Shown here one piece after another: positions 9,520 through 20,702 of a DNA stretch of 64,000 nt. The position numbers were made by a program, and so were the translations under genes. The notes beneath the pieces are model-generated. The model worked only from the letters and a program-made list of their open reading frames with translations, had not been told where the DNA came from and ran no database searches. Position 1 is the first letter of the stretch. Every line of letters begins with the position of its first letter. This DNA comes from Xanthomonas sp. 10-10 (GTDB lineage: Bacteria > Pseudomonadota > Gammaproteobacteria > Xanthomonadales > Xanthomonadaceae): positions 3,968,001 to 4,032,000 of the forward strand of contig NZ_CP144460.1 in NCBI RefSeq assembly GCF_040182365.1, read 5' to 3'.

Positions 9520-11661
9520 TCAAGCGGCCGCATACCGCACCGCGCTGCCGATCCAGCGCGCGACCACGCGATCGGCGATCTCCGGCGCGTCGGCCAGCAG
9601 GCGCTCGGCCAGCACCTGCACGCGCGGCAGCAGGCCGGCGTCGCGGGCCAGATCGGCGATGCGGAAACTGGCCAGGCCGGTCTGGCGCGTGCCCAGCAGT
9701 TCGCCGGGACCGCGCAGCTCCAGATCCTTTTCCGCGATCACGAAACCATCGTTGGTCTGACGCATGGTTTCCAGGCGTTGACGCGCCATCATCGACAGCG
9801 GCCCCTGGTAGAGCAGCACGCAACTGGACGCCGCCGCACCGCGACCGACCCGGCCACGCAGCTGGTGCAACTGGGCCAGACCCAGCCGCTCGGCGTTTTC
9901 GATGATCATCAACGAGGCGTTGGGCACGTCCACGCCGACTTCGATCACGGTGGTGGCAACCAGCAGATCGCTGCGGCCTTGCTTGAAATCCAGCATGGCC
10001 TTCTGTTTTTCAGCCGGTTTCATGCGGCCGTGCACGAGCGCGACGCGTACGCCGGGCAGCTGCGCCGACAAGGCCTCGAAGGTGACTTCCGCGGCTTGCG
10101 CTTCGATGCGTGGCGGGCCGGCCGGTGCAGCCTTGCCCGGGTCTTCGCTTTCTTCGATGAGCGTGCACACCCAATACGCCTGGCGCCCTTCGGCGCAGGC
10201 GGCGCGGATGCGCTCGACAAGATCGGGGCGCCGTTCGGCGCTCAGGACGATGGTCTGCACCGGCGTACGGCCGGGCGGCAGCTCGTCGATGGCCGAGACG
10301 TCCAGATCCGCATAGGTCGACATCGCCAGGGTGCGCGGGATCGGCGTGGCGGTCATCACCAACTGATGCGGCACGCTGCCGGCGGCTGCGCCCTTGTCGC
10401 GCAGCGCCAGGCGCTGATGCACGCCGAAGCGGTGCTGCTCGTCGATGATGGCCAGCGCCAGGTCGTGGAACACCACCGCCTCCTGCATCAAGGCATGCGT
10501 GCCGACTACCACCTGGGCCTGGCCGGAGGCGACCTCGGCCATCGCCGCCGCGCGTGCCTTGCCGGTGACCTTGCCGGCCAGCCAGACGATGCGCACGCCC
10601 AGCGGTTCCAGCCAGCCGCGCAGGTTGGTGAGGTGTTGCTCGGCCAGCAGTTCGGTGGGCGCGGCCAGGGCGACCTGCTTGCCCTGCTCCACAGCCAGCA
10701 TCGCCGCCAGGGCAGCGACCACGGTCTTGCCGCTGCCGACATCGCCCTGCACCAACCGCAGCATCGGTGAGGGCTGCGCCAGGTCGTGCGCGATCTGTTC
10801 GAACACGCGGTGCTGCGCCCCGGTAAGCTGGAACGGCAATGCGTTGCGCAGTTGCTGTACCAGGCGGCCGCCGCGCAATTGCGGGGCACGGAAGCGCTGC
10901 AGGGCGATGCGCTGGCGGCGCAGGCTGAGCTGGTGCGCAAGCAGTTCTTCGAGCGCCAGCCGCTGTTGCGCCGGATGCCGGCCAGCGAGCAGTTGCTGCG
11001 GATCGCTGTTCACCGGCGGGCGGTGCATGGTCAGCAAGGCGCTGCGCAGCGAGGGCAGTTGTTCGTCCTGCAGCCAGTGCGGCGGCAGCAACTCCAGTGC
11101 GGCCTCCGGCGGCAACCGCTCGAGTGCCTGGCCGATGAGCTTGCGCAGCGTGGCCGGGCCGACGCCTTCGAGCACCGGATAGACCGGATCCAGGCTGTCG
11201 CCCAGTTGTGCGTCTTCGCCTACCGCGAGCACGCGGTAACTGGGATGGACAATTTCCCAACCGTTCTGGCCGGGCTTGGGCGTGCCGAACACCCGCACGC
11301 GCGTACCGACCGCAAACTGCGCCACCTGCGCGGCGCGAAAGTGGAAAAAGCGCAGCACCACGCTGCCGTGCGACTCGTCCGAGATGGCCACGCGCAGCAC
11401 CGGGCGAAAGCGAAAGCCGCGCTCCACCGCCTCCACCCGCCCTTCGATCTGCGCCGGCACGCCGCTTTGCAGCTGCGCGATCGTGGTCAGCCGGGTGCGG
11501 TCTTCATACCGCAGCGGCAGATGCAGCCACAGGTCCTGCACGCTCAGGATGCCGCGCGCGGCGAACTTGTCGGCCACTTTCGGGCCAACGCCGGGCAGGC
11601 TGGACAGCGAAGCCTGGCCGGCGACGGCCAGGCTCGGCGTGGCGACGCGCGCGCGGGGCAC
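9520..11661 (-). CDS. recG: ATP-dependent DNA helicase RecG
   Basis: A 713-residue branch-migration helicase that remodels stalled forks and Holliday junctions. The N-terminal wedge domain with OB fold (about 50-190) has LPGVGPKVADKF and LWLHLPLRYEDRT. The helicase core has Walker A GDVGSGKTVVA, the DEQH motif IIDEQHRFGVHQR, the motif III-like VMTATPIPRTLA, and motif V/VI ATTVIEVGVDVPNAS and HQLRGRVGRGA. It ends in the usual RecG C-terminal hook region (GRFR-like FRIADLARDAGLL). In E. coli recG closes the gmk-rpoZ-spoT-trmH-recG chain. Here it follows ridA by 25 bases and both are separated from spoT by a catabolic island. Confidence 0.97.
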   Translation of the reverse strand: MPRARVATPSLAVAGQASLSSLPGVGPKVADKFAARGILSVQDLWLHLPLRYEDRTRLTTIAQLQSGVPAQIEGRVEAVERGFRFRPVLRVAISDESHGSVVLRFFHFRAAQVAQFAVGTRVRVFGTPKPGQNGWEIVHPSYRVLAVGEDAQLGDSLDPVYPVLEGVGPATLRKLIGQALERLPPEAALELLPPHWLQDEQLPSLRSALLTMHRPPVNSDPQQLLAGRHPAQQRLALEELLAHQLSLRRQRIALQRFRAPQLRGGRLVQQLRNALPFQLTGAQHRVFEQIAHDLAQPSPMLRLVQGDVGSGKTVVAALAAMLAVEQGKQVALAAPTELLAEQHLTNLRGWLEPLGVRIVWLAGKVTGKARAAAMAEVASGQAQVVVGTHALMQEAVVFHDLALAIIDEQHRFGVHQRLALRDKGAAAGSVPHQLVMTATPIPRTLAMSTYADLDVSAIDELPPGRTPVQTIVLSAERRPDLVERIRAACAEGRQAYWVCTLIEESEDPGKAAPAGPPRIEAQAAEVTFEALSAQLPGVRVALVHGRMKPAEKQKAMLDFKQGRSDLLVATTVIEVGVDVPNASLMIIENAERLGLAQLHQLRGRVGRGAAASSCVLLYQGPLSMMARQRLETMRQTNDGFVIAEKDLELRGPGELLGTRQTGLASFRIADLARDAGLLPRVQVLAERLLADAPEIADRVVARWIGSAVRYAAA

Positions 11662-11686
11662 GGCGGGTCGGATCAGTCGCGCCGGA

Positions 11687-12067
11687 TCACTCGAGCACCA
11701 TCACCGCATCGACTTCGAAACCGGCGCCCTTCGGCAGGCCGGAGACTTCGATGGTGGAACGGGCCGGGAACGGGGCCTGGAAATACTCCTGCATCACCGC
11801 GTTGACGGCGGCAAACTGGCCCAGATCGGTCAGGTACAGGCCCAGCCGCACGATCTTGTCGAGCGAGCCACCGGCCGCTTCGGCCACCGCCTTGAGGTTG
11901 TCGAACGCACGGCGCGCCTGCGCACCGATGTCGCCCGGCACGATCTCGCCGGTGGCCGGATCCAGCGGGATCTGGCCGGAGAAATACACCGTGTTGCCGG
12001 CGCGCACTGCCTGCGAGTAAGGGCCGATGGCGGCAGGCGCCTGGTCGGTATGGATGATCTGGGACAT
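11687..12067 (-). CDS. ridA: RidA family 2-iminobutanoate/2-iminopropanoate deaminase
   Basis: A 126-residue YjgF/YER057c/UK114 protein that hydrolyses reactive enamine/imine intermediates made by PLP enzymes such as threonine dehydratase. Signatures: AIGPYSQAV near the N-terminus, VYFSGQIPLDP, the conserved arginine segment in FPARSTIEVSGLP (about 103-114) and VDAVMVLE at the end. GGAG sits five bases before the ATG. It is closely followed by recG on the same strand. In other xanthomonads I would expect spoT directly upstream; here garD and the rest of island 1 intervene. Confidence 0.96.
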   Translation of the reverse strand: MSQIIHTDQAPAAIGPYSQAVRAGNTVYFSGQIPLDPATGEIVPGDIGAQARRAFDNLKAVAEAAGGSLDKIVRLGLYLTDLGQFAAVNAVMQEYFQAPFPARSTIEVSGLPKGAGFEVDAVMVLE

Positions 12068-12302
12068 GGCGACTCCGTCAACACTGAAAACGAGCGCGCA
12101 TTGTATCGGCGCCTGCCATGGCGGGCGAATGCGGCGGTGACGGCGCGCGGGCCTCGGTGGCGGCCTGACGGCGCGTTGCTCGGTGGACTGGGTGTCTTGC
12201 CGTGGTATTGGTTGCGGCTGGCTTTCGCTTGCGCGCGATGGCTTCAGCGAGGCTATAGGTGTGCGCTGCTGGACGCTGTGTGACGTAGCGCGTGAGACTT
12301 CG

Positions 12303-12380
12303 CCCGTCCCCTCATCCGCCCCTTCGGGGCACCTTCTCCCCCATGAAGGGGGACGATGTCCCGATGGGAGAAGGGAGGTG
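12303..12380. repeat. Xanthomonas-type CCTTCTCCC / GGGAGAAGG palindromic repeat
   Basis: Within the 341-base gap between ridA and garD lies a GC-rich block beginning CCCCTCATCCGCCCCTTCGG. It has outer arms CCTTCTCCC (12332-12340) and GGGAGAAGG (12366-12374) and an imperfect inner stem. Such blocks are common between Xanthomonas genes and can fold as a hairpin; a terminator role for garD is possible. The rest of the gap shows no gene. Confidence 0.6.
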
Positions 12381-12408
12381 CGCATTCTCCCGTGAGTGAG
12401 CGCCAGGA

Positions 12409-13950
12409 CTAGGTAATCGGCGCCGGATTGAACAACGCCAGATCGTTGTGCAGGCGGTGCTGCTCGGTCCAGGTGCGCTGGCCGCTGGCCACGTCCAGAT
12501 AGCGCTGAAACAACTCCCAACCCAATTGCTCCAGCGTCTTGGCGCCGGTCGCCACGCCGCCGGCATCGATGTCCATCAGGTCGGACCAGCGTTGCGCCAA
12601 TTCGCTGCGGGTGGCCACCTTGATCACCGGCACCATGCCCAGGCCGTAGGGCGTTCCGCGCCCGGTGGTGAACACGTGCAGGTTCATGCCCGCCGCAACC
12701 TGCAAGGTGCCGCAGACGAAATCGCTGGCCGGGGTGGCGCAATACTGCAGCCCGCGCCCCTTGACCCGCTCGCCGGGCGGCACCACACCGTTGATCGCCG
12801 AGGAGCCGGACTTGGCGATCGAACCCATCGCCTTCTCCACGATGTTGGCCAGCCCGCCCTTCTTGTTGCCCGGGGTGGTGTTGGCGCTGCGGTCGGCCTG
12901 GCCGCGCGCCAGGTAGGCGTCGTACCAGGCCATTTCGCGCACCAGCGCCTTGGCGACATCGGCATTGGCCGCGCGCGGCACCAGCAGGTGGATGCCATCG
13001 CGCACTTCGGTGTTTTCCGAAAACATCACCGTGGCACCGGCGCGTACCAGCAGGTCGGCGGCCACGCCCAGGCCCGGGTTGGCGGTGACACCGGAAAACG
13101 CATCGCTGCCGCCGCATTGCATACCCACCACCAGCTCGCTGGCCGGCACGGTTTCGCGGCGACGCAGGTCCAGATGGCGCAGGCGCGCTTCGGCCATAGC
13201 CATGATCGAGCCCACCATGTCGGCAAAGCCCAGGCTGGCTTCCTGCAGGCGATACACGCCGCTGTCGTCGGCGCTGGCATCGTCGGGCAGCAGGCGCTCG
13301 GGCGCGAGTTTTTCGCAGCCCAGGCCCACGATCAGCGCCTGCCCGCCGAAGTTGGGGCTGCGCGCGATGTTGCGCAGCGTGCGGATGGGGATGATGGCCT
13401 CCGGCGCGGTGATTGCCACGCCGCAACCGTAGACGTGATTGATCGCAACCACATCGTCGACATTGGGATAGTTGGGCAGCAACTCGGTGCGGATGCGCTC
13501 CACCGCATGGCCGAGCACGCCCACCACGCACTGCACGCTGGTCATGATGCCCAGGATGTTGCGCGTGCCGACACTGCCGTCGCGGTTGCGATAGCCCTGG
13601 AAGGTGTAGCCCTGCAGGGGCTCGGGTGCGGGTGCCGGCTGCAGCGACAGATCCAGCGCGCTCAGATCGGGCGCTTCGGGCATCGCCAGCAGTTGCTCGC
13701 TCACCCAGGCGCCGCGTGCGATATCGGCATTGGCGGTGCCGATCACCGCGCCCAGGCGGATCACCGGCGCGCCGGCGGCCAGGTCGCGCAGCGCCATCTT
13801 GTGACCCTGCGGAATGTGTTCGATGGCGGTGAGCCCATCCGGAAAAGTGGCGCCGGCCGGCGCGCCGTCATCGTTGACGACGATGGCGACGTTGTCGCGC
13901 GCATGGGCGCGGATGCTCAGCCAACGGGTGGATTGCTGGGTTGCGGACAT
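12409..13950 (-). CDS. garD: Galactarate dehydratase (UxaA/GarD family)
   Basis: A 513-residue iron-dependent dehydratase expected to convert D-galactarate to 5-dehydro-4-deoxy-D-glucarate. The N-terminal SAF domain (about 1-95) contains [19 protein letters not shown] and [12 protein letters not shown]. The C-terminal catalytic part contains [14 protein letters not shown] [41 protein letters not shown] and [10 protein letters not shown]. Residue-level similarity to E. coli GarD is much greater than to altronate dehydratase UxaA, including the end LFNPAPIT. The ATG at 13950 begins [22 protein letters not shown]; an in-frame ATG at 13986 is possible. Last gene of the six-gene glucarate/galactarate operon. 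Confidence 0.93.
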   Translation of the reverse strand: MSATQQSTRWLSIRAHARDNVAIVVNDDGAPAGATFPDGLTAIEHIPQGHKMALRDLAAGAPVIRLGAVIGTANADIARGAWVSEQLLAMPEAPDLSALDLSLQPAPAPEPLQGYTFQGYRNRDGSVGTRNILGIMTSVQCVVGVLGHAVERIRTELLPNYPNVDDVVAINHVYGCGVAITAPEAIIPIRTLRNIARSPNFGGQALIVGLGCEKLAPERLLPDDASADDSGVYRLQEASLGFADMVGSIMAMAEARLRHLDLRRRETVPASELVVGMQCGGSDAFSGVTANPGLGVAADLLVRAGATVMFSENTEVRDGIHLLVPRAANADVAKALVREMAWYDAYLARGQADRSANTTPGNKKGGLANIVEKAMGSIAKSGSSAINGVVPPGERVKGRGLQYCATPASDFVCGTLQVAAGMNLHVFTTGRGTPYGLGMVPVIKVATRSELAQRWSDLMDIDAGGVATGAKTLEQLGWELFQRYLDVASGQRTWTEQHRLHNDLALFNPAPIT

Positions 13951-13985
13951 CGTGGGGCTACCTTGCAGGCGTGGGGTGGAGTGCA

Positions 13986-15257
13986 TTACCGGTCGGGGCT
14001 GTCGAACTGACGGCGGTACTGCAGGATCAAGCGGTTTTCATCGACATTGCGCTGGTAATTGGAGCGAAAGGTGCCGTTGAACCAGATGACGCTCAAGTGC
14101 TTGAAGCGCTCGCTCTGGAATTGATAGGTGGTCAAGATATCGCGGGCCCACTCGCGGCCTTCGCCGGCATAGGTGGCCGGCTGCGCATGGTCGCCGCTGA
14201 TGTAGCGCGCCATCACGCTGAGGCCGGGAATGCCGATGCTCTTGCCATCGATGCTGTAACGCAGCTGCCAGCTGCGCTCGCCGCGTTCGAGAAAGTCGTT
14301 GATGAAGGTCCAGTTGAAGACATTGCCGTCGGTGCCGCCCGGCCAGGGCATGGCGCTGGGGCCGGACAGGCGTTGATAGCCGGCGCCGAATTCGTGCCCA
14401 CCCGTGCGCCAGGACAGCATGCTGCTGAACATGCGGTTGTCGATCGGCCCGGCACGCGACTGGCCGATGTCATCGGTGCGGAAATAACGCAGATCCACAC
14501 GCAGCTGGTCCTTGCCGAAGGCATGCGTCTGGATCAGGTTGTAGAGCTGCTGCCGGTAGATGTCTTCCATCACCGCGCCCTGATAGCGCAGTTGCGTGCC
14601 GGGCACGACGCTGTAGGTTGCCGAGAGCAGGTTCAACGCATCCGAATCCGGCGTGCCTAAAAAACGACGGTTCTTGTTGGTCAAGGTGATGGGCACGCGC
14701 GAATCGCCGTCGCGGTACCAGGCGCTGGTGAAGCGCGCGAGCAGCAGATCGAGCTTGGGCACGTCCTTGGATTCCAGGGTCACGCCCTGAAATGTCTCCG
14801 GCATGATGCGGGTGATGCTGGCGCGCACCAGCGGCTCGTTGGGAATGAAGCTGCCCCACTTCACTTCGGTTTGCGAGGCGCGCAGCTTGAGCGTGGGTGC
14901 CACCCGCATCAGCGCATGTTGCGCAGTACCGTCGTCGTTGTTGGGCAACAGGCCGGTGCCGCCTTCGGCGCGCACGCCATCGAGCTTGAAATCGCCGATA
15001 CCCAGCAGATCCAGGCCCGCGCCGACCGCCCCGCGGGTATAGCCGCTACGGGCATCGACCACGAACCCCTGCGCCCACTCGGCACGCTTGCCCTGCCCTT
15101 CGCCGCTGCGGAAATCGCGGTTGTAATAGAAGTTGAGCGCGGTGACCTCGGCCGTTGCGCCATTCCAGAACCCCTCATCGGGTGGTTGCGCACGCGCACG
15201 CCCGGCCGCGCCGACCGCCAGCAGCGCAGCGCCGCTGATTGCCATCATGCTTTTCAT
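13986..15257 (-). CDS. OprD-family outer-membrane porin
   Basis: A 423-residue outer-membrane channel with an N-terminal signal peptide ([24 protein letters not shown], cleavage after ARA). The rest has the alternating strand pattern of an 18-stranded OprD/OccK porin, with [36 protein letters not shown] and a C-terminal [18 protein letters not shown] lies nine bases before the chosen ATG. In Pseudomonas, OprD/Occ porins take up carboxylates and sugar acids. Its place between garD and gudD suggests uptake of glucarate or galactarate, which is inference. Confidence 0.9.
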   Translation of the reverse strand: MKSMMAISGAALLAVGAAGRARAQPPDEGFWNGATAEVTALNFYYNRDFRSGEGQGKRAEWAQGFVVDARSGYTRGAVGAGLDLLGIGDFKLDGVRAEGGTGLLPNNDDGTAQHALMRVAPTLKLRASQTEVKWGSFIPNEPLVRASITRIMPETFQGVTLESKDVPKLDLLLARFTSAWYRDGDSRVPITLTNKNRRFLGTPDSDALNLLSATYSVVPGTQLRYQGAVMEDIYRQQLYNLIQTHAFGKDQLRVDLRYFRTDDIGQSRAGPIDNRMFSSMLSWRTGGHEFGAGYQRLSGPSAMPWPGGTDGNVFNWTFINDFLERGERSWQLRYSIDGKSIGIPGLSVMARYISGDHAQPATYAGEGREWARDILTTYQFQSERFKHLSVIWFNGTFRSNYQRNVDENRLILQYRRQFDSPDR

Positions 15258-15333
15258 TGCTCGGTTCTCCACCTGCGGTGAACTGGCGGTCATGCGCTGC
15301 TGCCGGCGCTCCGGCAGCAGGCATCGGGGCGCT

Positions 15334-16689
15334 TCAGCGCACCAGGCAGGGCCGCTTGTTGTCGAAGGTCCAGTTGGGGATCAGCGCCTGCATCGCGGCG
15401 GCGTCATCGCGCGCGCCCAGGCTCAGGCTTTGGTAGGTGCGATGCGCGGCCTCCAGCGCGTCCATGTCCAGCTCCACACCCAGGCCCGGCCTTGCCGGCA
15501 CCTGGATCTGGCCGCCGACGATCTGCAGTGGGTCGTGAGTCAGGCGTTGGCCGTCCTGCCAGATCCAGTGCGTGTCGATGGCGGTCACCTGCCCCGGCGC
15601 TGCAGCCGCGACATGGGTGAACATCGCCAGCGAAATATCGAAATGGTTGTTGGAATGCGAGCCCCAGGTCAGGCCGCAGTCGCGACACAGTTGCGCCACC
15701 CGCACCGAGCCCTGCAACGTCCAGAAATGCGGGTCGGCCAGCGGGATATCCACCGACTGCAACTGGATGGCATGGCCCATCTGCCGCCAGTCGGTGGCGA
15801 TCATGTTGGTGGCGGTCGGCAGGCCGGTGGCGCGACGGAATTCGGCCATGATCTCGCGCCCGGAATAGCCATCCTGCGCACCACACGGGTCTTCGGCATA
15901 GGCCATCACTCCATGCATGTCGCGGCACAGGGCGATGGCCTGATCCAGCGACCACGCACCATTGGGGTCGAGGGTGATGCGCGCCTGCGGAAACCGCGCG
16001 TGCAACGCATGGATCGCCTCGATCTCCTCCTCGCCGCGCAGCACGCCGCCCTTGAGCTTGAAATCGCGGAAGCCGTATTTTTCGTAGGCCGCTTCGGCCA
16101 GCCGCACCACCGATGCCGGCGTCAAGGCTTCCTGGTCGCGCACAGCCTCCCAGTCATCGCGGGCACCGCTGCCGTCGCGGTAGTCGAGCGCAGTCTTGCG
16201 CCGGTCGCCGATGAAAAACAGATAGCCCAGCACATCCACGGCGCTGCGTTGCTGGCCTTCACCGAGCAAGGCAGCGACAGGCTGGTCGAGGAATTGCCCG
16301 AGCAGATCCAGCAACGCCGATTCGATGGCCGTCACCGCATGGATGGTGATGCGCAGATCGAAGGTCTGCAGGCCACGGCCGGCGCTGTCGCGGTCGGCAA
16401 AGGCGGTGCGCACCTGATTGAGGATGCGCTGATACTCGGCGATGGAGCGGTCGCGAATGAGCGGCGCGGCTTCCTGCAGCAAGCCGGCGATCGCCGCGCC
16501 GCCAGGCACTTCGCCCACGCCGGTGCGTCCGGACGAATCGCGCAGCACCAGCACATTGCGGGTGAAGTAGGGCGCGTGCGCGCCACTGAGGTTGAGCAGC
16601 ATGCTGTCCTGCCCGGCGACAGGCACCACGCGGATGTCGGTGATGCGCGGCGTGGCGCCGATGCTTGCAGGTGCGGTGTGGATAGTCAT
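15334..16689 (-). CDS. gudD: Glucarate dehydratase
   Basis: A 451-residue enolase-superfamily enzyme that dehydrates D-glucarate (and usually L-idarate) to 5-dehydro-4-deoxyglucarate. Catalytic features: the KxK motif in [14 protein letters not shown] (about 205), metal ligands in LDPNGAW and [15 protein letters not shown], and the catalytic histidine in [16 protein letters not shown] (about 345). GGGAG is seven bases before the ATG. Length fits E. coli GudD (446). It lies 19 bases from the end of the MFS transporter gene, in the same operon. The product feeds the KdgD and semialdehyde dehydrogenase steps encoded upstream. Confidence 0.97.
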   Translation of the reverse strand: MTIHTAPASIGATPRITDIRVVPVAGQDSMLLNLSGAHAPYFTRNVLVLRDSSGRTGVGEVPGGAAIAGLLQEAAPLIRDRSIAEYQRILNQVRTAFADRDSAGRGLQTFDLRITIHAVTAIESALLDLLGQFLDQPVAALLGEGQQRSAVDVLGYLFFIGDRRKTALDYRDGSGARDDWEAVRDQEALTPASVVRLAEAAYEKYGFRDFKLKGGVLRGEEEIEAIHALHARFPQARITLDPNGAWSLDQAIALCRDMHGVMAYAEDPCGAQDGYSGREIMAEFRRATGLPTATNMIATDWRQMGHAIQLQSVDIPLADPHFWTLQGSVRVAQLCRDCGLTWGSHSNNHFDISLAMFTHVAAAAPGQVTAIDTHWIWQDGQRLTHDPLQIVGGQIQVPARPGLGVELDMDALEAAHRTYQSLSLGARDDAAAMQALIPNWTFDNKRPCLVR

Positions 16690-16708
16690 CGAAAGTCTCC
16701 CAGGACGG

Positions 16709-18088
16709 TCACAGCGGTGCGGGCACGGGCATGGACGGGCCGCCGGGCGGCGCCTTGAGTTCCACGCGCTTGATTTCGCCCACCACCACCAGATAGGACA
16801 CCACCGCCAGCAAGGCATTGAGCCCGACGAACACCAGCGCCCATTCGAAGGTGCCGGTGGTGGACACGATGTAGCCGATGACGATCGGCGTGGTGATGCC
16901 GGCGATGTTGCCGAAGGTATTGAACAGGCCACCGGACAGGCCGGCGATTTCCTTGGGCGAGGTATCGGCCACCACCGCCCAGCCGAGTGCGCCGATGCCC
17001 TTGCCGAAGAAGGCCAGCGCCATCAGCCCGACCACCATCCATTCGGCCTGCACATAGTTGCAGCCGATCATCGTCACCGACATCAACATGCCGACAACGA
17101 TCGGCGTCTTGCGCGAGACGGTGAGCGAGTAGCCACGCCGCACCATGCGGTCGGACACATAGCCACCCAGCACGCCGCCGATGAAGCCGCACACCGCCGG
17201 CAACGACGCCACAAAGCCGGCCTCCAGGATCGACATGCCGCGCTCCTTGACCAGGTACACGGGAAACCAGGTCAGGAAGAAATACGTCAACGTGGTAATG
17301 CAGTACTGGCCGATGTACACACCCAGCAACATGCGGTTGCACAACAGCTGCTTGGCGTAATGCCACTGCGTGCCCTTGGGCTGACTGCCCGGCTTGTTGC
17401 CCTGCTCCATGTCCACCAGCGCGCCGTTGCGCTGGATGTAGTCCAGTTCCTGCGCGCTCAGGCGGGGGTGTTCGCGCGGGGCATAGATGGTCTTGCGCCA
17501 CAGCAGCGCCAGCAGCACGCCCACGCCGCCCATCACCAGAAACACATGCTCCCAGCCCCAGGCATGCACCAGCCAGCCCATCAGCGGCGCAAACGCCACC
17601 GTGGCGAAATACTGCGCGGAATTGAAGATCGACGCAGCCAGGCCACGCTCGGCGGTGGGAAACCAGGCCGCCACGATGCGGCTATTGCCCGGAAACGACG
17701 GCGCTTCGGCAATGCCGACCAGAAAGCGCAGCACGAACAGCGTGGTGACCGCCCAGGTCACCGGCACCCAGTCGATAAAGCCCTGCAGGGCGGTGAACAA
17801 CGACCAGATCAGCAGCGACAGGCCGTACACGCGCCGCGAGCCGAAGCGATCGAGCAACCAGCCACCGGGAATCTGCCCGGCCACATAGGCCCACCCGAAC
17901 GCAGAAAAGATGAAGCCCATCTGCAGCGCGTCGATGCCCAGCGCATCCTGGACCGCGGAGCCGGCGATGGACAAGGTGGCGCGATCGGCATAGTTGATCG
18001 TGGTCACCACGAACAGCATCAGCAAGATCAGGTAGCGCCTGCGCGGAACCGTCGTTGAAGCGACTGTTTTTGAATCGATAGCCATCAT
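16709..18088 (-). CDS. gudP: MFS glucarate/galactarate transporter (GudP/GarP type)
   Basis: A 459-residue, 12-helix major facilitator permease of the anion:cation symporter group. The first helix carries [18 protein letters not shown]. It is followed by the loop motif [14 protein letters not shown], then [20 protein letters not shown], all typical of GudP/GarP hexarate transporters. A cytoplasmic loop lies at about 220-250. Two adjacent ATGs occur at the start (18088 and 18085); the second is better spaced from GAGGA. Placed directly upstream of gudD, so D-glucarate/galactarate is the likely substrate. Confidence 0.93.
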   Translation of the reverse strand: MMAIDSKTVASTTVPRRRYLILLMLFVVTTINYADRATLSIAGSAVQDALGIDALQMGFIFSAFGWAYVAGQIPGGWLLDRFGSRRVYGLSLLIWSLFTALQGFIDWVPVTWAVTTLFVLRFLVGIAEAPSFPGNSRIVAAWFPTAERGLAASIFNSAQYFATVAFAPLMGWLVHAWGWEHVFLVMGGVGVLLALLWRKTIYAPREHPRLSAQELDYIQRNGALVDMEQGNKPGSQPKGTQWHYAKQLLCNRMLLGVYIGQYCITTLTYFFLTWFPVYLVKERGMSILEAGFVASLPAVCGFIGGVLGGYVSDRMVRRGYSLTVSRKTPIVVGMLMSVTMIGCNYVQAEWMVVGLMALAFFGKGIGALGWAVVADTSPKEIAGLSGGLFNTFGNIAGITTPIVIGYIVSTTGTFEWALVFVGLNALLAVVSYLVVVGEIKRVELKAPPGGPSMPVPAPL

Positions 18089-18204
18089 CGTTCCTCACCT
18101 ATGACGATGGAAGCGCACTGCGCTTCGGTACTCCACGTTGCGCCTGCAGATGGCGTACCGGACCCTCCTCCGGCACGCCTCAGGCATCGTTGCCGCGGCA
18201 GCTG

Positions 18205-19785
18205 TCAGTCGTGTCCCAGCACGCCATCCACGCGTCGCCACAGCCCGAGCGGGTTGTCGTGCGCGACGGTGGCAGGCAACAGCGCCGGCGGCAGATCCTG
18301 ATAGCAGACCGGGCGCAGGAAGCGATCGATCGCCAGCGTGCCGACCGAGGTGCTGCGGCTGTCGGAGGTGGCCGGGAACGGGCCGCCGTGCACCATCGCG
18401 TGGCAGACTTCCACGCCGGTGGGCCAGTCGTTGACCAGGATGCGCCCGGCCTTGCGCTCCAGCACCGGCAGCAATGCGGCGGCCAGTTCGGTATCGCCGG
18501 CCTCCATGTGCAAGGTGGCGGTGAGCTGGCCTTCCAGGTGCTCGCTCAGCGCGCGCAGCTGTTCGATGTCCCTGCAACGCACCAGCAGCGACGAGGCGCC
18601 GAAGACTTCGGCCTGCAGCGCTTCATCGGCCAGGAATGCATCGGCGTCGGTGCCGAACAACGCCGCCGGGCAGCGCCCGGCTTCCGCCGCGCCGCCGCGT
18701 GCCAGCGTGCTGACCTGCGGATGCGCGGCCAGACGCTGCACGCCTTGCGCGTAGGCCTGGCCAATGCCTGCGGTGAGCATCGCTGCCGGCGACACCGCCT
18801 GCAGCGTTTGCGTTGCGGAGGCGACAAACGCATCCAGCGCCGGCGAATCGATCGCCAGCAGCAAGCCGGGATTGGTGCAGAACTGCCCGCTGCCCAGGGT
18901 GAGCGAGCCGACGAACGCCTTGCCCAGGTCGGACGCGCGTGCCTGCAGCGCTTGCGGCAACAGATACACCGGATTGATCGCGCTCATCTCCGCATACACC
19001 GGAATCGGTTCGCGGCGTGCGGCGGCAATCTTGACCAGCGCCATGCCGCCGGCACGCGAGCCGGTGAAACCCACCGCCTTGATGCGTGCGTCGGCCACCA
19101 GTTGCGCGCCGATCTCGATGCCGGCATCGAACAGCAGCGAGAACACGCCCTCGGGCAGGCCGCATTGCGCCACCGCGGCCTGGATCGCACGGCCCACCAA
19201 TTCCGAAGTGCCCGGATGCGCGCCGTGCGCCTTGACCACCACCGGGCAGCCGGCCGCCAGTGCCGAGGCGGTATCGCCACCGGCCACCGAGAATGCCAGC
19301 GGGAAATTACTGGCACCGAACACCGCCACCGGCCCCAGCGCGATATGCCGCTGACGCAGATCCGCGCGCGGCAAGGGCGTGCGTTGCGGCAGCGCCGGGT
19401 CGATGCGCGCCTGCAGCCAGCTTCCTTCGCGCACCACGTTGGCGAACAGGCGCAGCTGCCCCACCGTGCGTCCCCGCTCGCCTTCCAGGCGCGGGCGCGG
19501 CAGGCCGCTTTCGTGCATGGCGCGTTCGATCAAGGCATCGCCCAGTGCCAGGATCTGCTCGGCGATGGTTTCCAGGAAGACTGCGCGCGCGTCCAGCGTC
19601 GTTTCGCGGTAACGATCGAACGCCGCCTGCGCCAACGCGCAGGCCTGTTCCAGATCCTGTGCGCTCACCGAGCCGAATGCCGGCTGCAATGCCGCGCCGC
19701 TGGCCGCATCCACCGCATGAAATTCCGCCCCGGCGCCGCGCACGTCGCGCTGCCCGATCAGCGATTGGCCCTGGATGGTGTGCAT
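18205..19785 (-). CDS. 2-oxoglutarate semialdehyde dehydrogenase (aldehyde dehydrogenase family)
   Basis: A 526-residue NAD(P)-dependent aldehyde dehydrogenase. The active-site cysteine is in [14 protein letters not shown] (about residue 298) and the general-base glutamate in [14 protein letters not shown]. Cofactor-fold sequences [20 protein letters not shown] and [17 protein letters not shown] match the 2,5-dioxovalerate dehydrogenase group. It should oxidise 2-oxoglutarate semialdehyde to 2-oxoglutarate, the last step of the hexarate pathway. GGAGGA precedes the ATG by eight bases, and the ATG overlaps the kdgD stop by one base. A 116-base gap follows before gudP, so an internal promoter or attenuation point is possible. 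Confidence 0.93.
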   Translation of the reverse strand: MHTIQGQSLIGQRDVRGAGAEFHAVDAASGAALQPAFGSVSAQDLEQACALAQAAFDRYRETTLDARAVFLETIAEQILALGDALIERAMHESGLPRPRLEGERGRTVGQLRLFANVVREGSWLQARIDPALPQRTPLPRADLRQRHIALGPVAVFGASNFPLAFSVAGGDTASALAAGCPVVVKAHGAHPGTSELVGRAIQAAVAQCGLPEGVFSLLFDAGIEIGAQLVADARIKAVGFTGSRAGGMALVKIAAARREPIPVYAEMSAINPVYLLPQALQARASDLGKAFVGSLTLGSGQFCTNPGLLLAIDSPALDAFVASATQTLQAVSPAAMLTAGIGQAYAQGVQRLAAHPQVSTLARGGAAEAGRCPAALFGTDADAFLADEALQAEVFGASSLLVRCRDIEQLRALSEHLEGQLTATLHMEAGDTELAAALLPVLERKAGRILVNDWPTGVEVCHAMVHGGPFPATSDSRSTSVGTLAIDRFLRPVCYQDLPPALLPATVAHDNPLGLWRRVDGVLGHD

Positions 19786-20702
19786 CAGCGACGTCCTCCG
19801 ATCAGGTGTTTGAGCTGGGCGAATTCGTCCTCGCTGAGGTCGGCCAGCGGCGTGCGGACCGGACCGGCCGGGCGGCCGACCGCGCGCATGCCGGCCTTGA
19901 CGATCGACACCGCATAACCGGCGCGGCGATTGCGCAGCACGGTGTACGGCAACACGAAGTCGTTGAGCTCGCGGTAGATGCTGGCGTGGTCGCGCGCGCG
20001 CACCGCCGCATAGAACGCCAACGCCCACTCGGGCAGGAAATTGAAGATGGCCGACGAATACGTGGTCACGCCCATTTCCAGATACGGCAGCGCGAAGGTT
20101 TCGGCGGTGGGCAGTCCGCCCACGTAGAGCAATCGGTCGCCCAGGCGTGCGTAGATGCGGGTCATGCGATCCACATCGCCGATGCCGTCCTTGTAGCCCA
20201 CCAGGTTGGGGCAACGCTCGGCGACACGCGCCAGGGTCACATCGTCGAGCTTGGCGTTGGCGCGGCCGTAGACGATCACGCCCAGCCTGGTCGCCTTGCA
20301 GACGCGCTCGACATGATCGGCCACACCATCGGCATCGCACTCGGTGAGGTACGGCGGAAACAGCAGGATGCCGTCGGCGTCGTTGCGCTCGGCGGCCTGC
20401 GCCATCTCCATGGCGATCGCGGTGCCATAGCCGGCCGGTGCGATGACCGGCATGCGGCCGGCGGTCTGGGTCACCGCCGCGCGAACGGCGCGGTTCACTT
20501 CGTCCAAGGTCAGCGAAAACAGCTCGCCGGTGCCGCCGGCGGCAAACAGCCCGGCGGCCGGGTGCGAGGACAGCCAGTCCAGATTGCTGCGGTAGGCGGA
20601 TTCGTCAAAGGCCAGGTCGGCATCGAAATGGGTCACCGGAAACGACAGCAACCCGGCGCCAAGCGCCTGGGCCATTTCGGACGGGGTGTATCTGCTGCTC
20701 AT
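19785..20702 (-). CDS. kdgD: 5-dehydro-4-deoxyglucarate dehydratase
   Basis: A 305-residue DapA/NAL-superfamily enzyme (TIM barrel) that dehydrates and decarboxylates 5-dehydro-4-deoxyglucarate to 2-oxoglutarate semialdehyde. Signatures: [12 protein letters not shown] (about 55-65), the catalytic tyrosine in [13 protein letters not shown] and the Schiff-base lysine in [13 protein letters not shown] (about 184). Length is normal for KdgD. First gene of the minus-strand operon, divergent from the LysR gene; a perfect 7-7-7 inverted repeat lies about 83-103 bases upstream of its ATG. Confidence 0.95.
   Translation of the reverse strand: MSSRYTPSEMAQALGAGLLSFPVTHFDADLAFDESAYRSNLDWLSSHPAAGLFAAGGTGELFSLTLDEVNRAVRAAVTQTAGRMPVIAPAGYGTAIAMEMAQAAERNDADGILLFPPYLTECDADGVADHVERVCKATRLGVIVYGRANAKLDDVTLARVAERCPNLVGYKDGIGDVDRMTRIYARLGDRLLYVGGLPTAETFALPYLEMGVTTYSSAIFNFLPEWALAFYAAVRARDHASIYRELNDFVLPYTVLRNRRAGYAVSIVKAGMRAVGRPAGPVRTPLADLSEDEFAQLKHLIGGRR

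Noticed and set aside
12409..13950. Annotation as altronate dehydratase (UxaA)
   Set aside because: Motif-level similarity and the C-terminus match galactarate dehydratase, and all neighbours belong to the hexarate pathway with no uxaB/uxaC present.
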